Counted from the first letter of the stretch, positions 1 through 9,826 are shown. The stretch is DNA of 64,000 nt from Endozoicomonas sp. OPT23 (GCF_009653635.1 NZ_PPFD01000009.1:124001-188000); one strand, 5' to 3'. Notes: a model not told the origin generated them from the letters alone. Numbers and translations are program-made.

Positions 1-1697
1 TCGTCCAGATAAAGAACGACAGGCGCCAGAGAGCAGTCAGCGTTAAACAATCCACCAGCACTGGAAACAGAGCTGTTAAGAACGTACGGATTGCGGGACA
101 GTGTCTGCCACTTGATATTGCCTTCGTTCAGACCTTTAACCACTTGCTTGGAAACAGTCACCAGAGAGATGGCCTGCTGAACGCCTTTAACGTTCTCCAT
201 GTTCCACATATAGCGGTCCATGGCTTCCATTACCGGATAGGTAGAACACTGCTCAGCACCGGTCGTCACCATTACCACAAACTGATCGGAACTGGTGGAG
301 TAGTTAGCGGTAATAAAGTTGTTGTCCAGGTTATAGCGGGAATCCGGATGGAATTCCGGTGCGCCCGGGTCAAGGTCACCTACCTTCAGGTCTTTAGAGT
401 TATACACACCAAAACCGAAACCGAGGATAGCGATAACCACAGAAACCGGAACAACCTTTGGATGGGCAAAATTAGACAACAGCGCCCAGATACCACCTGT
501 TTCAGCCTGCTTGGCCTTAATGCGAGCAACAGACTTCTTGCTGGAACCGGCATAGGACATCAATACAGGCAGCAGAACCAGGTTAGTCAGGATAATAGCG
601 GCAACACCGATACTGGCGGTAACAGCCAGATCCTGAATGACCTGAATCTCAATGATCAACAGGGTCAGGAAACCAATACCGTCGGAAGCCAGAGCAACCA
701 TGCCCGGAATATACAGGCTGCGGAACGCACGACGTGCTGCACTTACTTTGTCAGCACCATTAGCGGCTTCGACACCGACACTGTTGATGATCTGGACACC
801 ATGGCTGACACCGATGGCAAAGATCAGGAAAGGTACCAGAACAGAGTAAAGGTCAAGACCGTAACCAAAGGTTGCCAGCAAACCAATTTGCCATACCACC
901 GCAATCAGTGAGGTAAACAGCGGCACAAGTGTACTGCGCAGGCAACGGGAGTAGATAAACAGCATCAGTGCTGTAATCACAATCGCCATGATAAAGAACA
1001 GTACGATGGCTTCAACACCGGCGAACAGGTCACCAAAGACTTTGGCAATACCAACAATCTTCAGGCTGACACCGCGCTCGTCGTATTTTTCACGAATCTT
1101 TTCCAGCTCGTCAGACAGTCCCTGATAGTCCAGAGCTTTACCGGTTTCAGGGTTAAAGTCGAACAGAGGTGCTGTCAAAATACTGGATTTGAAATCGTTC
1201 GCTACAATCTGGCCAACCTGTCCGGAACGCAGAATATTACGACGCAGGTCTTCCATACTCTGGGCATCGCCATTGTATGTAGAAGGAATAACCGGACCAC
1301 CAGCAAAACCTTCTTCGGTTACTTCAGTCCAGCGGACACTGGGTGTCCACAGAGACTGCAGCTTGGAGCGGTCAACGCCCGGCAGGAAGAAGATTTCATC
1401 GTTCAGGTCTTTCAATGCTTCCATATAGTCAGCATCGAAGATATCGCCATTTTTGTTTTCTACCGCAATACGAATGGTGTTACCGGAGTTACCCCCATCC
1501 ATATTGGCGAGCATGTTTTGAATAAAGGGATGATTCAATGGAATCATCTTGGTAAAGCTGGCATCGACTCTCAGGCCGGAAACCATTTTCCAGGACAAAA
1601 AGATAGTAGCCACAAGAAACAAGACGCAAACCAGCACCCGATTCTTGAAAATGAGCCTTTCCAGCAAAGGCTCGCTGTTAGTATGGTTCGATGACAT
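1..1697 (-). CDS. RND/MMPL-superfamily permease (C-terminus outside window)
   Basis: N-terminal 565 residues of an inner-membrane RND-superfamily permease of the large exporter (MMPL-like) branch; the reading frame stays open to base 1, so the C-terminus is missing. The ATG at 1697-1695 is followed by a short cytoplasmic tail, TM1 at about residues 19-38, a long periplasmic loop, and a run of membrane segments from about residue 226. The motif GVSHGVQ at about 295-301 is typical of this branch. It is last in a co-directional set with the YCF48-like, DUF1329 and DUF1302 genes, a combination that recurs in proteobacteria, so movement of a hydrophobic compound across the envelope is a reasonable inference. 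The substrate cannot be told from sequence. Confidence 0.85.
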   Translation of the reverse strand, partial: MSSNHTNSEPLLERLIFKNRVLVCVLFLVATIFLSWKMVSGLRVDASFTKMIPLNHPFIQNMLANMDGGNSGNTIRIAVENKNGDIFDADYMEALKDLNDEIFFLPGVDRSKLQSLWTPSVRWTEVTEEGFAGGPVIPSTYNGDAQSMEDLRRNILRSGQVGQIVANDFKSSILTAPLFDFNPETGKALDYQGLSDELEKIREKYDERGVSLKIVGIAKVFGDLFAGVEAIVLFFIMAIVITALMLFIYSRCLRSTLVPLFTSLIAVVWQIGLLATFGYGLDLYSVLVPFLIFAIGVSHGVQIINSVGVEAANGADKVSAARRAFRSLYIPGMVALASDGIGFLTLLIIEIQVIQDLAVTASIGVAAIILTNLVLLPVLMSYAGSSKKSVARIKAKQAETGGIWALLSNFAHPKVVPVSVVIAILGFGFGVYNSKDLKVGDLDPGAPEFHPDSRYNLDNNFITANYSTSSDQFVVMVTTGAEQCSTYPVMEAMDRYMWNMENVKGVQQAISLVTVSKQVVKGLNEGNIKWQTLSRNPYVLNSSVSSAGGLFNADCSLAPVVLYLD

Positions 1698-1754
1698 GAT
1701 ACAGCCTCGGTTTGTTATTCTGTTTTTCTGTTACTAATAAGTCAGATGTATGAC

Positions 1755-2819
1755 TTATGGCTGTTTCTTAACAAGTGCTTCGCCTTTTGGACTCATCAGG
1801 TGTACTCCCCCCTGTCCCACAGTCACAATATTTCCATCAACACTGGGTGCCAGCGCACTGAGTGTTACCCGGTCTTTACGGTTAATGCTGTTCCAGACGC
1901 CTGTTTCGCCAGTAACAAATACACCGGAGTTACCTACCAGAATATTCTTACCGTTTTTCAGAATGGCTGAACCAAACAGAGCTTCAGCCGTTCTGGCTTC
2001 AATTTTCTTCCAGCTCTGACCTTTGTCAGTACTTCTAAAAGCATTACCACGCAGTCCATGAATCAGTACTTCTCCACGACCCGCCGTTACACCAAACAGG
2101 CTGCCTTGATAAGGGCCTGACAGTGTCGTCCATTTTTTACCAAAATCACCGGAGTGAAAGATCATGCCTGCTTCACCAATGATGTAGACATTACCTTCGT
2201 CATCACCAGAAATAGCATTAAAATGAAGTTCTTCCTCATTCTCGATGCGGTCACGAATGTCGTTCCAGGTTTTGCCGGCATCCGTGGTTTCAAGAATGGT
2301 GCCGTAAGCACCCATAGCAATACCGTTGTTTACATCACGAAACCAGACATCCAGCAGTGGTGCTTCCAGAGACAGGTCGTCGTACATACGAGTCCATGTT
2401 TCACCGCCATCTTCTGTTTTCAGAACAATAGCGTCATGACCTACGGCATAACCGATTTTGGCAGTAGAAAAGTGAACAGCGGTCAGCATCTGGATAGTCG
2501 GTACTTTCGACTGGGTCCAGTTTTTACCGTTGTCGTCGGAGTAGAGGATATGACCACGGTCTCCCACAGTCACCAGTCGTGGACTTTCACCGGCACGACT
2601 TACGTCAATCAACAAGGATGTTACAGCCTTGTCGCTTATTTCAGCAGAACGGGTTTCATTCGATTTGACGTCCGCCGCATGGCTTACTGATGCAAGAACC
2701 AGTCCTGCAGCAACCAGACAACTGCGAGCAAATCTGAAAGATCCTTTTAAACCCCTACCTGTCTGACCAGGCCCGAATATTCCATTATTCTGTACTTTTT
2801 GTTCAGGGTATAAAGACAT
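1755..2819 (-). CDS. YCF48/BNR-repeat beta-propeller protein, exported
   Basis: 354-residue protein resembling the YCF48 (HCF136-like) family of photosynthesis-assembly propellers, found in many non-photosynthetic proteobacteria. Repeated blades carry the Asp-box-like pattern (SDDNGKNWTQ, TEDGGETWTR, TTDAGKTWND, STDKGQSWKK) from about residue 90 onward. The N-terminus has an unusually long leader (about 30 residues) before a hydrophobic stretch ending SVSHA near residue 48, so export to the periplasm is likely. No internal Met offers a shorter start and GAGAG lies upstream of the ATG. It lies 57 bp ahead of the RND permease gene and probably works with it, perhaps as an assembly or accessory factor; this role is inferred from gene pairing only. 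Confidence 0.8.
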   Translation of the reverse strand: MSLYPEQKVQNNGIFGPGQTGRGLKGSFRFARSCLVAAGLVLASVSHAADVKSNETRSAEISDKAVTSLLIDVSRAGESPRLVTVGDRGHILYSDDNGKNWTQSKVPTIQMLTAVHFSTAKIGYAVGHDAIVLKTEDGGETWTRMYDDLSLEAPLLDVWFRDVNNGIAMGAYGTILETTDAGKTWNDIRDRIENEEELHFNAISGDDEGNVYIIGEAGMIFHSGDFGKKWTTLSGPYQGSLFGVTAGRGEVLIHGLRGNAFRSTDKGQSWKKIEARTAEALFGSAILKNGKNILVGNSGVFVTGETGVWNSINRKDRVTLSALAPSVDGNIVTVGQGGVHLMSPKGEALVKKQP

Positions 2820-3033
2820 GCCAATCTCTCAGCTTTATTATAATTGTGGTTTTAAGGCGTGCGATTATATACAAATTAAGACAAGCGATCCAATTCAATA
2901 TACTTCATATATCAACTTCTCTGATCATTCTCACTGTCGTATGACTACAATTTGTACAATTCAGCATGCTATCAATGCCACAACTCTTCCTACTCCGTTT
3001 GCAGTATGAGAGTGCTTACCAACTACAAAGCCT

Positions 3034-4410
3034 TTATCGTTTGCCTCTTCTGCGCAGTGATGAAGGTTTGAAGTAGTTCCTAGGAGGAATTGGCAGGTTA
3101 AGCTGAACAAAATTATTTTGCTCATTCGCCAGCCCCTGAACATTGTAGCGACGGGACTGGAGATCATGGTAAACATCAAGTCCGGTCCAGGTGGTAGGCA
3201 CATCATAATAGTTCATCAGGTAAGCCATGCTGACCCGCCATAAATCACCACGACTGTCGTATTGGTCGACAACAGCTGCCCCCCAGCTGTCCTCGTCGAG
3301 ATAGAGAACCCTTTTCTTATAGATATGTCGTTCACCTGGCTTCAGGTTACCTTCCACCACCCAGACTCTGTGCAGTTCATAACGGGTATGGTCCGGATTA
3401 AGATGGCCAACACCCAGCACATCGCTGTATTCCAGTTTCGGACTGGTTAACTCAATATTGTTGTAGGGAATATACAGTTCTTTTTTACCCAGCAGCTTCC
3501 ACTCATAGCGGTTGGGAGCACCGTTATACATATCGGTATCATCTGCGGTTCTCAACCCATCGGCGGCAGCAATAGGTGTGTCATAAGCAAGGTTGGGCGC
3601 CCTTCTAACCCGACGCTGACCGGCGTTATAAGCCCAGGCCTGTCTGGGCTGCAATACCTGGTTCAGGGTTTCATATATGAGTACTGCACCACCCGCCAGC
3701 CGGGCGGGTGACCGGGTCATGGACTGATAGTAGAAAATAATATTATTCAGGGTTTCTTCTGAGCCATCGGGCAGGTTGTAATTAAACAGAGCTTCCTGCT
3801 GAATAGTTGCCAGCGAGTAGCTGCCATTCCGGTGGACTGACGCCTCCGACGACCGCCTTATAGCGTAATGACCACGATAGCGAACAATATGATTCCAGAG
3901 CGCTTCCAGACCATTGTTTGGTATTGGAAACGGGAAAGCGTTATAAGCCCCTTTAAAACCATTACCGCCATCAAGCAGCTGTGCAGAGACTGCTGCTTTT
4001 CTGGTATTTTCATAAATCACTTCAGGCTGAATAGCTGATCGGCGACTTTTATAGACCGGCATGTTAAAAGTATCAGGATAGGTTTCTATCAGGGCGACCT
4101 GCCCTTCTGAAAGATTTTCCCGGTACTTATCAATATTATTGCTGTTAATGGTGAATAACGGCTTATCGTCGGGCCAGGGGTTTATATAATGATTACCAGA
4201 AGCAAATTCTTTTGGAATCTGTTCTTTTTTCAGCCCCCCGGTCCAGGCAGGAATAGTACCCGCTTTATTACCGGCCTTTTCTGCACCGACAGGCGTCAGT
4301 GTTTTACCCAGCTGCGCTGCTTTGGCTTCATCCACAGCAGAAAACACTGGCAATGAGACTGACAAGCTAACTGTCAGGGCAAGTAAGTGATGCAGTTTGA
4401 ATCTATTCAT
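3034..4410 (-). CDS. DUF1329 family periplasmic protein
   Basis: 458-residue DUF1329 protein. A signal peptide is visible at the N-terminus (MNRFKLHHLLALTVSLSV, cleavage near the FSA-VDEAKA junction). Members of this family are predicted to have a LolA/LolB-like lipid-binding fold and are almost always encoded beside DUF1302 proteins; no catalytic motif is known. Two adjacent ATGs occur; the second (4410-4408) is preferred because GGAG then sits 6 nt upstream. The gene starts 13 bp after the DUF1302 stop, implying one transcript. A 214-bp gap separates it from the YCF48-like gene. Proposed role: periplasmic carrier between the DUF1302 barrel and the inner-membrane permease, an inference. Confidence 0.88.
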   Translation of the reverse strand: MNRFKLHHLLALTVSLSVSLPVFSAVDEAKAAQLGKTLTPVGAEKAGNKAGTIPAWTGGLKKEQIPKEFASGNHYINPWPDDKPLFTINSNNIDKYRENLSEGQVALIETYPDTFNMPVYKSRRSAIQPEVIYENTRKAAVSAQLLDGGNGFKGAYNAFPFPIPNNGLEALWNHIVRYRGHYAIRRSSEASVHRNGSYSLATIQQEALFNYNLPDGSEETLNNIIFYYQSMTRSPARLAGGAVLIYETLNQVLQPRQAWAYNAGQRRVRRAPNLAYDTPIAAADGLRTADDTDMYNGAPNRYEWKLLGKKELYIPYNNIELTSPKLEYSDVLGVGHLNPDHTRYELHRVWVVEGNLKPGERHIYKKRVLYLDEDSWGAAVVDQYDSRGDLWRVSMAYLMNYYDVPTTWTGLDVYHDLQSRRYNVQGLANEQNNFVQLNLPIPPRNYFKPSSLRRRGKR

Positions 4411-4423
4411 CATGCTCTCCCTG

Positions 4424-6454
4424 TCAGAACGAATATTTGAGGCTGAAGGCAATATTATCCCGATCATTGATCGAGTTGGTTCGTTCAGCACCAAAGAAGT
4501 TTGTATAGGACAACCCTGCCTCAAAGGCCTGTAAATAAAGCCCCTTTACACCAATCGTGACGGCTTTCCGTCCCTTATGGAAATTTCCCGTTCTGCGTGA
4601 GTTACCGCTGACATCGTGCTTGAAGATCAGATAAGGACTGAGGTTGATTCCTGCGTAAACATCGTTGAGTTCACCGTTCAGTACAGCTGTGTAACCCCAG
4701 CTGAATTTATCGAGACGATCGCTTTCAGGCGTATAGTCATCTTTGAAGGCAGTACCATAGGCGCCTGATGCCGTTGATAAATAACTGTCGTAGTCATCAA
4801 GGCCATCTATATATTCAAAGGCAGGCTCGAATATTCCGTAGAGGCCATCAAAACCAAGTCTGGGGCCGAAGTTTTCGATAAAGACCAGTGAACCTGACCA
4901 GAGCTTGGCTTCTTCATAGTTGTTGTAAGCACCATTGCTCAAACAATACTGTAAATCAGGGTGTCTCTGGGAAAGGTTGGGAAAGCAATCCTGACCGGCA
5001 ATGATTAGCGGCAAATTAGTTTTAAAACCATCAATCAGATCATTGGGGTGATCAATCCAGATGGGAGCATTGGGTCTGAAGGCTAACTCACCGGCAATGG
5101 AGGTTGTACCAAAAGCAGTGTTAAAACTGATGCCATACATTTGAATATCTTCGGGAAAAACTCGAATAGCACTCAGACTGTTAGAGAGTATGTGCGCTCC
5201 TGCAACTCCGCCTATTACTGCATTTTTGGTTTTACCCGTTGCGGCCGCTACTCCTGAATAATAACCATCCAGTGCAGCCTGTAATTGAGCATTGCCTGCT
5301 CCTGTTACTGCGGCCATCGCTTTGGCTACAGCACCATCAGCAAGCTGGGCTTCTATATAAGGAACATGGGAGTTGTAATTCACAAAATAAAAACCAAACT
5401 CGGTGTCGTTCAGCTCCTCGGAGAAATACTTGAAGCTGACACCCCATTGCCCTGCATCGTCAGCGTCCCGCTCAGCCGAAGTATCTGCGACCACGATATA
5501 GTCGCCACTGGTATTGATACCGGTAAGCTTGTAATAATCTCCAAGTGCCCCGGCAGCTGACGCTTTCCAGCCGCCAGCGGTTGAGGCAAGACCCGTTGAT
5601 ATCTGGTTGTAACCTTTAGTAGCACCCTCTACAAATAGATCATTGGTGCTGAAGTAAGTGCCCCGCCCAGGTAGAACCGACTTCTCCCATTTGAACTGAT
5701 AATAAGCAGACACTGAAAGGTTATCCGTCAACCCCAAATTAAACGACAGCGCATTCTGTGGAATCAGCAAATCTTTAATTTCTGAACCCGGCAATGAGAA
5801 AGATGCACCATTCAGGGCATTAACGGTATTAATCCCGTCACGGTAGAAAATCCCTTCGCCCCAGTTAGTTACCTGCTGACCAAAGCGAACATCCAGCGGC
5901 ATTTCACCAATATCCCAGCTGCCATAGATATAGGCATCCTGAATCTTTGCATCCTTACCCTGACCATCAAGTACATCCTTTGACCAGTCATCTCCGTATG
6001 GGTATGTTCCAGACTGGTCAGGGTAGAGAACATCTATATCGGTATTGGTATGCTTCCAACGGTTATGTGTATCCATCAGAACCGTATCGTAGAAAGCCGT
6101 CCCCCGGATAAACATCCCATATCTTTCCTGCCAGTCTACCTCCAGGTCAGCTGAGACTTTCACCACCTGAGAAACCAGCCCTTTATCAAAAGCCCGGTTA
6201 CCATCGTTACGATTAACGTCATCATGATCTGGTGTCGTACTTTTCCGGTAGAGTTTTGTGTCCCTGCCCTGTACCCGCCACATAGCACCATAGGAAAGCG
6301 TCATATCGAATGCGCCGGTAATTTCACCGTCTTCAGATGAAAACTCGGTAGCCGTTACGGGTGTTGATAAAACCAAAGTGGAGAGTGCTGACAGGGCAAA
6401 GCCATATCGCCATGCTGCCAGGCTGGAATGGAGAGGTATACGGACGTTAGCCAT
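4424..6454 (-). CDS. DUF1302 family outer-membrane beta-barrel protein
   Basis: 676-residue DUF1302 protein. An N-terminal signal peptide ends near STPVTATEF (about residue 36). The body alternates hydrophobic and polar residues, is rich in Gly, Tyr, Asn and Asp, and ends in the C-terminal Phe (FSLKYSF) typical of Bam-assembled barrels. Motifs such as RFGQQVTNWGEG in the first third are characteristic of the family. It is the first gene of the DUF1302-DUF1329-YCF48-RND set. Its start at 6454 has GGAG 9 nt upstream. Family members are thought to act in uptake or export of hydrophobic substrates, but specificity cannot be read here. Confidence 0.88.
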   Translation of the reverse strand: MANVRIPLHSSLAAWRYGFALSALSTLVLSTPVTATEFSSEDGEITGAFDMTLSYGAMWRVQGRDTKLYRKSTTPDHDDVNRNDGNRAFDKGLVSQVVKVSADLEVDWQERYGMFIRGTAFYDTVLMDTHNRWKHTNTDIDVLYPDQSGTYPYGDDWSKDVLDGQGKDAKIQDAYIYGSWDIGEMPLDVRFGQQVTNWGEGIFYRDGINTVNALNGASFSLPGSEIKDLLIPQNALSFNLGLTDNLSVSAYYQFKWEKSVLPGRGTYFSTNDLFVEGATKGYNQISTGLASTAGGWKASAAGALGDYYKLTGINTSGDYIVVADTSAERDADDAGQWGVSFKYFSEELNDTEFGFYFVNYNSHVPYIEAQLADGAVAKAMAAVTGAGNAQLQAALDGYYSGVAAATGKTKNAVIGGVAGAHILSNSLSAIRVFPEDIQMYGISFNTAFGTTSIAGELAFRPNAPIWIDHPNDLIDGFKTNLPLIIAGQDCFPNLSQRHPDLQYCLSNGAYNNYEEAKLWSGSLVFIENFGPRLGFDGLYGIFEPAFEYIDGLDDYDSYLSTASGAYGTAFKDDYTPESDRLDKFSWGYTAVLNGELNDVYAGINLSPYLIFKHDVSGNSRRTGNFHKGRKAVTIGVKGLYLQAFEAGLSYTNFFGAERTNSINDRDNIAFSLKYSF

Positions 6455-6594
6455 ATCAAGTGGCTCCCTGTCATTATTGTTTTTATTGCTGCTATCCGAG
6501 AGTCACTTCCCTGATAGCAATTACTTACTCCTGTTTACTGCTTGATTTAAATAAGGCGTATAAAAAACACTCAATCTTTCTTACCTTCCAACAG

Positions 6595-6625
6595 AAAGCC
6601 CCGAAAATCAACTTTTCGGGGCTTT
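6595..6625 (-). terminator. Hairpin terminator after dctM
   Basis: Perfect 13-bp inverted repeat (AAAGCCCCGAAAA, loop tcaac, complement). On the minus strand the stem itself ends in a T/A run; it lies 27 bp beyond the dctM stop and separates the TRAP operon from the DUF1302 gene. The symmetric A/T flanks suggest it could act in both directions. Confidence 0.75.
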
Positions 6626-6651
6626 GGTATCACTTCCGGGCAGATCCTTAT

Positions 6652-7932
6652 TCAGCGGAATGCCAGATCACGGGGCCATAATGCTATTTCCGGAAAGCTG
6701 GCCAGTAAAACAGTGACCACAAACAGGATAAACAGAAAGGGTGGAATTCCCCTGATAACATCAACAAACGGCCTTTTGAAAACCGCTACTGCTGTAAAGA
6801 TATTACAACCAAAGGGCGGCGTTGCTGCACCAATAGCCACCTGTAAAGTAATCATTACACCGACCAGAACCGGATCAAGTCCTGCGGCTTTCACCAGAGG
6901 AGCAAAGATGGGCACTAAAATCAGTATGACGACTATAGAGTCCACAAACATACAGCCAATAAAAAAGGCCACATTAATAGCAATCAGCGTAGTTACAACA
7001 CCAGCACCTTCAAGACCCAACGAAGCAATAATCTGCTGTGGAATCTGGGCATAAGAAAGCAACCAGGAGAAAGCCGCCCCGGCAGCAATCAGGATAAATA
7101 CCACTGATGTAACCGCTCCGGTTGAGAGGGTTATATCAGCCACATCCTTCAGTTTGATCGATCGAAAGATCACCATTTCCAGCACCAGCGCATAAAGAAC
7201 ACAGATAGCTGCTGCTTCTGTCGGGCTGAAGATACCGCCGTAAATACCACCGACAACGATGACCGGAAAACCGGCAGGCCAGAGGGCTCGCCTCAATGCA
7301 ACCCAGCGTTCAGACCAGCTGGCTTTTGGCTCTACCGGAATATTATGGCGTTTGGCGTACCAGATACAGTATATGGAAAACAACGCAATAATCAGTAACC
7401 CTGGACCCAGTCCGGCAATAAACAGTTCGGAAATTGAAGTACCTGATATAACACCGTAAATGATCATGCCAATAGAAGGCGGAATCAGATAGGCAAGGTC
7501 TGCGGCATTAATGATCAAGGCAATTGAAAACGAGTCATTGTATCCGGCTTTCAGCATCCGTGGTCGCATGGCTCCACCAATAGCAACCACTGTCGCCTGG
7601 GTCGAACCGCATACAGCACCAAACATGGCACAGGCTGTGGTAACCGACACTGCCAGCCCACCTCGTATATGCCCCATAAAGCGCATAACGACATCCACCA
7701 GCCGATCAGCGGAATGACCCCGGGTTATAATGTCTGCAGCCAGAATAAACATAGGAACTGCAATCAGGGCCGACGGCTTAACACCGCCAATCATTTGCTG
7801 AACCACCAGCTGCAAACTGAGATCGGGATAGTAAACAACAAAGCCGACAATAGCGGCGCACAACAACGGCATCATCATGGGAAAGCCGCTAAGCAATAGA
7901 ACCAGCATGATACCCAGCATTACCAACGTCAT
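6652..7932 (-). CDS. dctM: TRAP transporter large permease (DctM)
   Basis: 426-residue large membrane subunit of a tripartite ATP-independent periplasmic transporter, the sodium-coupled permease that receives substrate from DctP. Length and about a dozen hydrophobic segments fit the DctM/IT superfamily, with the family signatures near PSALIAVPMFILAAD (about residues 53-67), the AYLIPPSIGMIIYG helix hairpin, and FSPTEAAAI. The start overlaps the dctQ stop by 4 bp (ATGA), so translation is probably coupled. Substrate class is usually a carboxylate or sulfonate; here a guanidino acid is a hypothesis from the nearby ureohydrolase. Confidence 0.93.
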   Translation of the reverse strand: MTLVMLGIMLVLLLSGFPMMMPLLCAAIVGFVVYYPDLSLQLVVQQMIGGVKPSALIAVPMFILAADIITRGHSADRLVDVVMRFMGHIRGGLAVSVTTACAMFGAVCGSTQATVVAIGGAMRPRMLKAGYNDSFSIALIINAADLAYLIPPSIGMIIYGVISGTSISELFIAGLGPGLLIIALFSIYCIWYAKRHNIPVEPKASWSERWVALRRALWPAGFPVIVVGGIYGGIFSPTEAAAICVLYALVLEMVIFRSIKLKDVADITLSTGAVTSVVFILIAAGAAFSWLLSYAQIPQQIIASLGLEGAGVVTTLIAINVAFFIGCMFVDSIVVILILVPIFAPLVKAAGLDPVLVGVMITLQVAIGAATPPFGCNIFTAVAVFKRPFVDVIRGIPPFLFILFVVTVLLASFPEIALWPRDLAFR

Positions 7933-8585
7933 GGCTTCGGCTCCTGCTTTTTATTAAGGTTTGATTCAACCATTGTTCCGTCACTGGCCTCACTATCAGT
8001 CTCAATGTCAGTCTGACAATGTTGTATGGCACTGGTTATTTCCGGGTCATCATAGGTATCAATTGTTGTATAAGAGATGAACACCGTATCATCAGATAAA
8101 TCAGTGTTTCTGATAGCAGTAAGCAAATACTGTATACCGGCAATAAAGAAACCCAGAGATACCCATATATAGGTGAGATAAAGAGGTACTTGCAGGGCAG
8201 GCGTTACACGGCCACGACGCTCAAGCTTTTGCACATATTCAAGTGCGTACCAGGCCAATGTAAACATTACTACTGCAGTCAACAGAGCAATCACAATCAT
8301 CGACACTTTCTGAACTTTCGCAGGCCACATATCGTAAAAGGCGGACATTCGAATATGTTTGCCTTTTCGAGTGATGTAACCCAACCCCATAAAGGTGATG
8401 ATAACAATCAGAAACTGGTTGAGTTCATCTGTGAAATACAGACTTTGACTGAAGACATAACGACCAAAGACATTGGCGATCGAGTTGGTTGCCATGGCAA
8501 TAATAGCCAGGCTGAGAATACTCGCTTCAATTCGACCTATCCAAAGATCGATTTGAGCCAGCACCCCGGACATACCTTTAAACAT
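7929..8585 (-). CDS. dctQ: TRAP transporter small permease (DctQ)
   Basis: 218-residue small membrane subunit of the TRAP transporter. Four hydrophobic segments are visible at about residues 18-40, 52-72, 93-115 and 133-155. The residues after about 165 form an acidic hydrophilic tail (many Asp, Glu, Thr) that makes the protein longer than the usual 160-190 residues; this tail is not part of the normal DctQ fold. No strong Shine-Dalgarno precedes the ATG at 8585. It is separated from dctP by 156 bp that contain a hairpin, and overlaps dctM. Confidence 0.9.
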   Translation of the reverse strand: MFKGMSGVLAQIDLWIGRIEASILSLAIIAMATNSIANVFGRYVFSQSLYFTDELNQFLIVIITFMGLGYITRKGKHIRMSAFYDMWPAKVQKVSMIVIALLTAVVMFTLAWYALEYVQKLERRGRVTPALQVPLYLTYIWVSLGFFIAGIQYLLTAIRNTDLSDDTVFISYTTIDTYDDPEITSAIQHCQTDIETDSEASDGTMVESNLNKKQEPKP

Positions 8586-8697
8586 ATAAGGCCCACAGAA
8601 CAGCTAAGTAGTTAGACAGGGTTCAGATATAAGCAGGTAGACACACGCGGCGGGAGAATAGTCCACTAATTTGTATGTCGGGTACTTAACGCAGAGT

Positions 8698-8730
8698 GAG
8701 TGATCAACCTGGGGTATTGGTCGATCACTC
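8698..8730 (-). other. Intercistronic hairpin between dctP and dctQ
   Basis: A 12-nt arm GAGTGATCAACC pairs with GGTCGATCACTC across a 9-nt loop (11 of 12 Watson-Crick). It sits 11 bp beyond the dctP stop and has no T-run on the minus strand, so it looks like a processing or stability element, or an attenuator, rather than a full terminator. Such an element would let the binding protein be made in excess over the membrane subunits. Confidence 0.55.
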
Positions 8731-8741
8731 AAAGTGAACAC

Positions 8742-9758
8742 TTATTGAGCGTCAAGCTCGGCTAACAGGTTTTTAAGCAGCTGCTGGCCACGTTTACCCG
8801 CAACATCATCAAAAGCCGCATGGGTTGCACTGCTTCTTTCCTTGAACACAGCCTGCTCTTCGGAATTAAGCTTCACAAACTGGATACCCGGCTTGGCTGC
8901 CTTGATCTTGTTCAGTTTGTCTTCATTGAAACGCACCACTACATCATCAATAAAGCCACGCATTTCTGTCATGGTTTCACTGATCAGCTGTTTCTTTTTC
9001 GGTGAAAGCGTTTCATACCAGTCAGTACCAGAGACAACAGTCGTTACCAGTTCCTGCTCACCCGCCCAGATCATATAGTCGGTCACTTCATAGAATTTCA
9101 TTTCTTCTATGGTAGGTACCGGGTTTATCTGGCCATCAACTATCTTCAGCTGCAAAGCACCATAAACCTCGCCAAATGGCAGTGGTGTTGGGCTGGCTCC
9201 CATGTCCTCATAAGCTTTCAGCAGAATAGGCGACACCATGACTCGCATTTTGAAGTTCTTGAGATCTGCAGGCTTTCTCACTTCCTTATTGGTCGTCCAG
9301 ACCTGTGGTCCTTCCGAGTACATGGTATGAAGTTGCAGCCCTTTACTGGAAAAATCCTTGCTCAGATCCTTGTAGATAACATCACTGGTAGTCAGCATGT
9401 CTGATATTGCTTTGGGATCGGAAGGCAAAGTGTAGGGCAGCAGGAAGAGTTGTGACTCGGGAACAAATGTTCCAAGATTACCAACAGATACATTGGAAAA
9501 ATGCACGACGCTGTCAGCAGTCTGTTCGATTATTTCTGTCGGCGTTCCCAGAGAGCCCTGGGGATAGACATTGACGGTAATATCGCCGTTGGTTTTGGTT
9601 TCAATTCTGCGTTTAAACTCCTGAGCGTAGGAGTCCATGATAGACCCAGGAATTTCTTCAATCGCAAACTTCCATTCCTCTGCCATAGACAACGACGGAA
9701 GCATAAATATCGCAGCAGATGCAGTCAGCTTGCGAAAATTTGTCCCTAATTTGAACAT
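8742..9758 (-). CDS. dctP: TRAP transporter substrate-binding protein (DctP)
   Basis: 338-residue periplasmic solute receptor of the TRAP system. The signal peptide spans residues 1-26 (cleavage after SLSMA, before EEWKFAIEE). The DctP core is clear: YAQEFKRRIETKTNGDI, the NFKMRVMVSP strand that normally carries the substrate-carboxylate-binding Arg, and LKIVDGQINP. First gene of the operon on minus and divergent from the LysR gene, which is therefore its probable regulator. The ligand is not determinable from sequence, but the conserved Arg argues for an acidic substrate. Confidence 0.92.
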   Translation of the reverse strand: MFKLGTNFRKLTASAAIFMLPSLSMAEEWKFAIEEIPGSIMDSYAQEFKRRIETKTNGDITVNVYPQGSLGTPTEIIEQTADSVVHFSNVSVGNLGTFVPESQLFLLPYTLPSDPKAISDMLTTSDVIYKDLSKDFSSKGLQLHTMYSEGPQVWTTNKEVRKPADLKNFKMRVMVSPILLKAYEDMGASPTPLPFGEVYGALQLKIVDGQINPVPTIEEMKFYEVTDYMIWAGEQELVTTVVSGTDWYETLSPKKKQLISETMTEMRGFIDDVVVRFNEDKLNKIKAAKPGIQFVKLNSEEQAVFKERSSATHAAFDDVAGKRGQQLLKNLLAELDAQ

Positions 9759-9805
9759 CGAGAAGGCCTCGCTTTATAGAGTTTATTTTTATTAGCGATT
9801 TCGAT

Positions 9806-9826
9806 CACAGCAACGTGGATGCTGTG
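9806..9826. promoter_or_regulatory. Inverted repeat in the dctP/lysR divergent region
   Basis: CACAGCA-N7-TGCTGTG, a perfect 7-bp dyad 48 bp upstream of dctP, in an otherwise very AT-rich 174-bp divergent promoter region. Its position fits an operator for the adjacent LysR protein or a leader hairpin in the dctP transcript; sequence alone does not decide. Confidence 0.35.

Noticed and set aside
1698-1754. Possible small gene or terminator between the YCF48-like and RND genes
   Set aside because: 57 bp with no ORF and no stable hairpin; it is an ordinary intercistronic gap.
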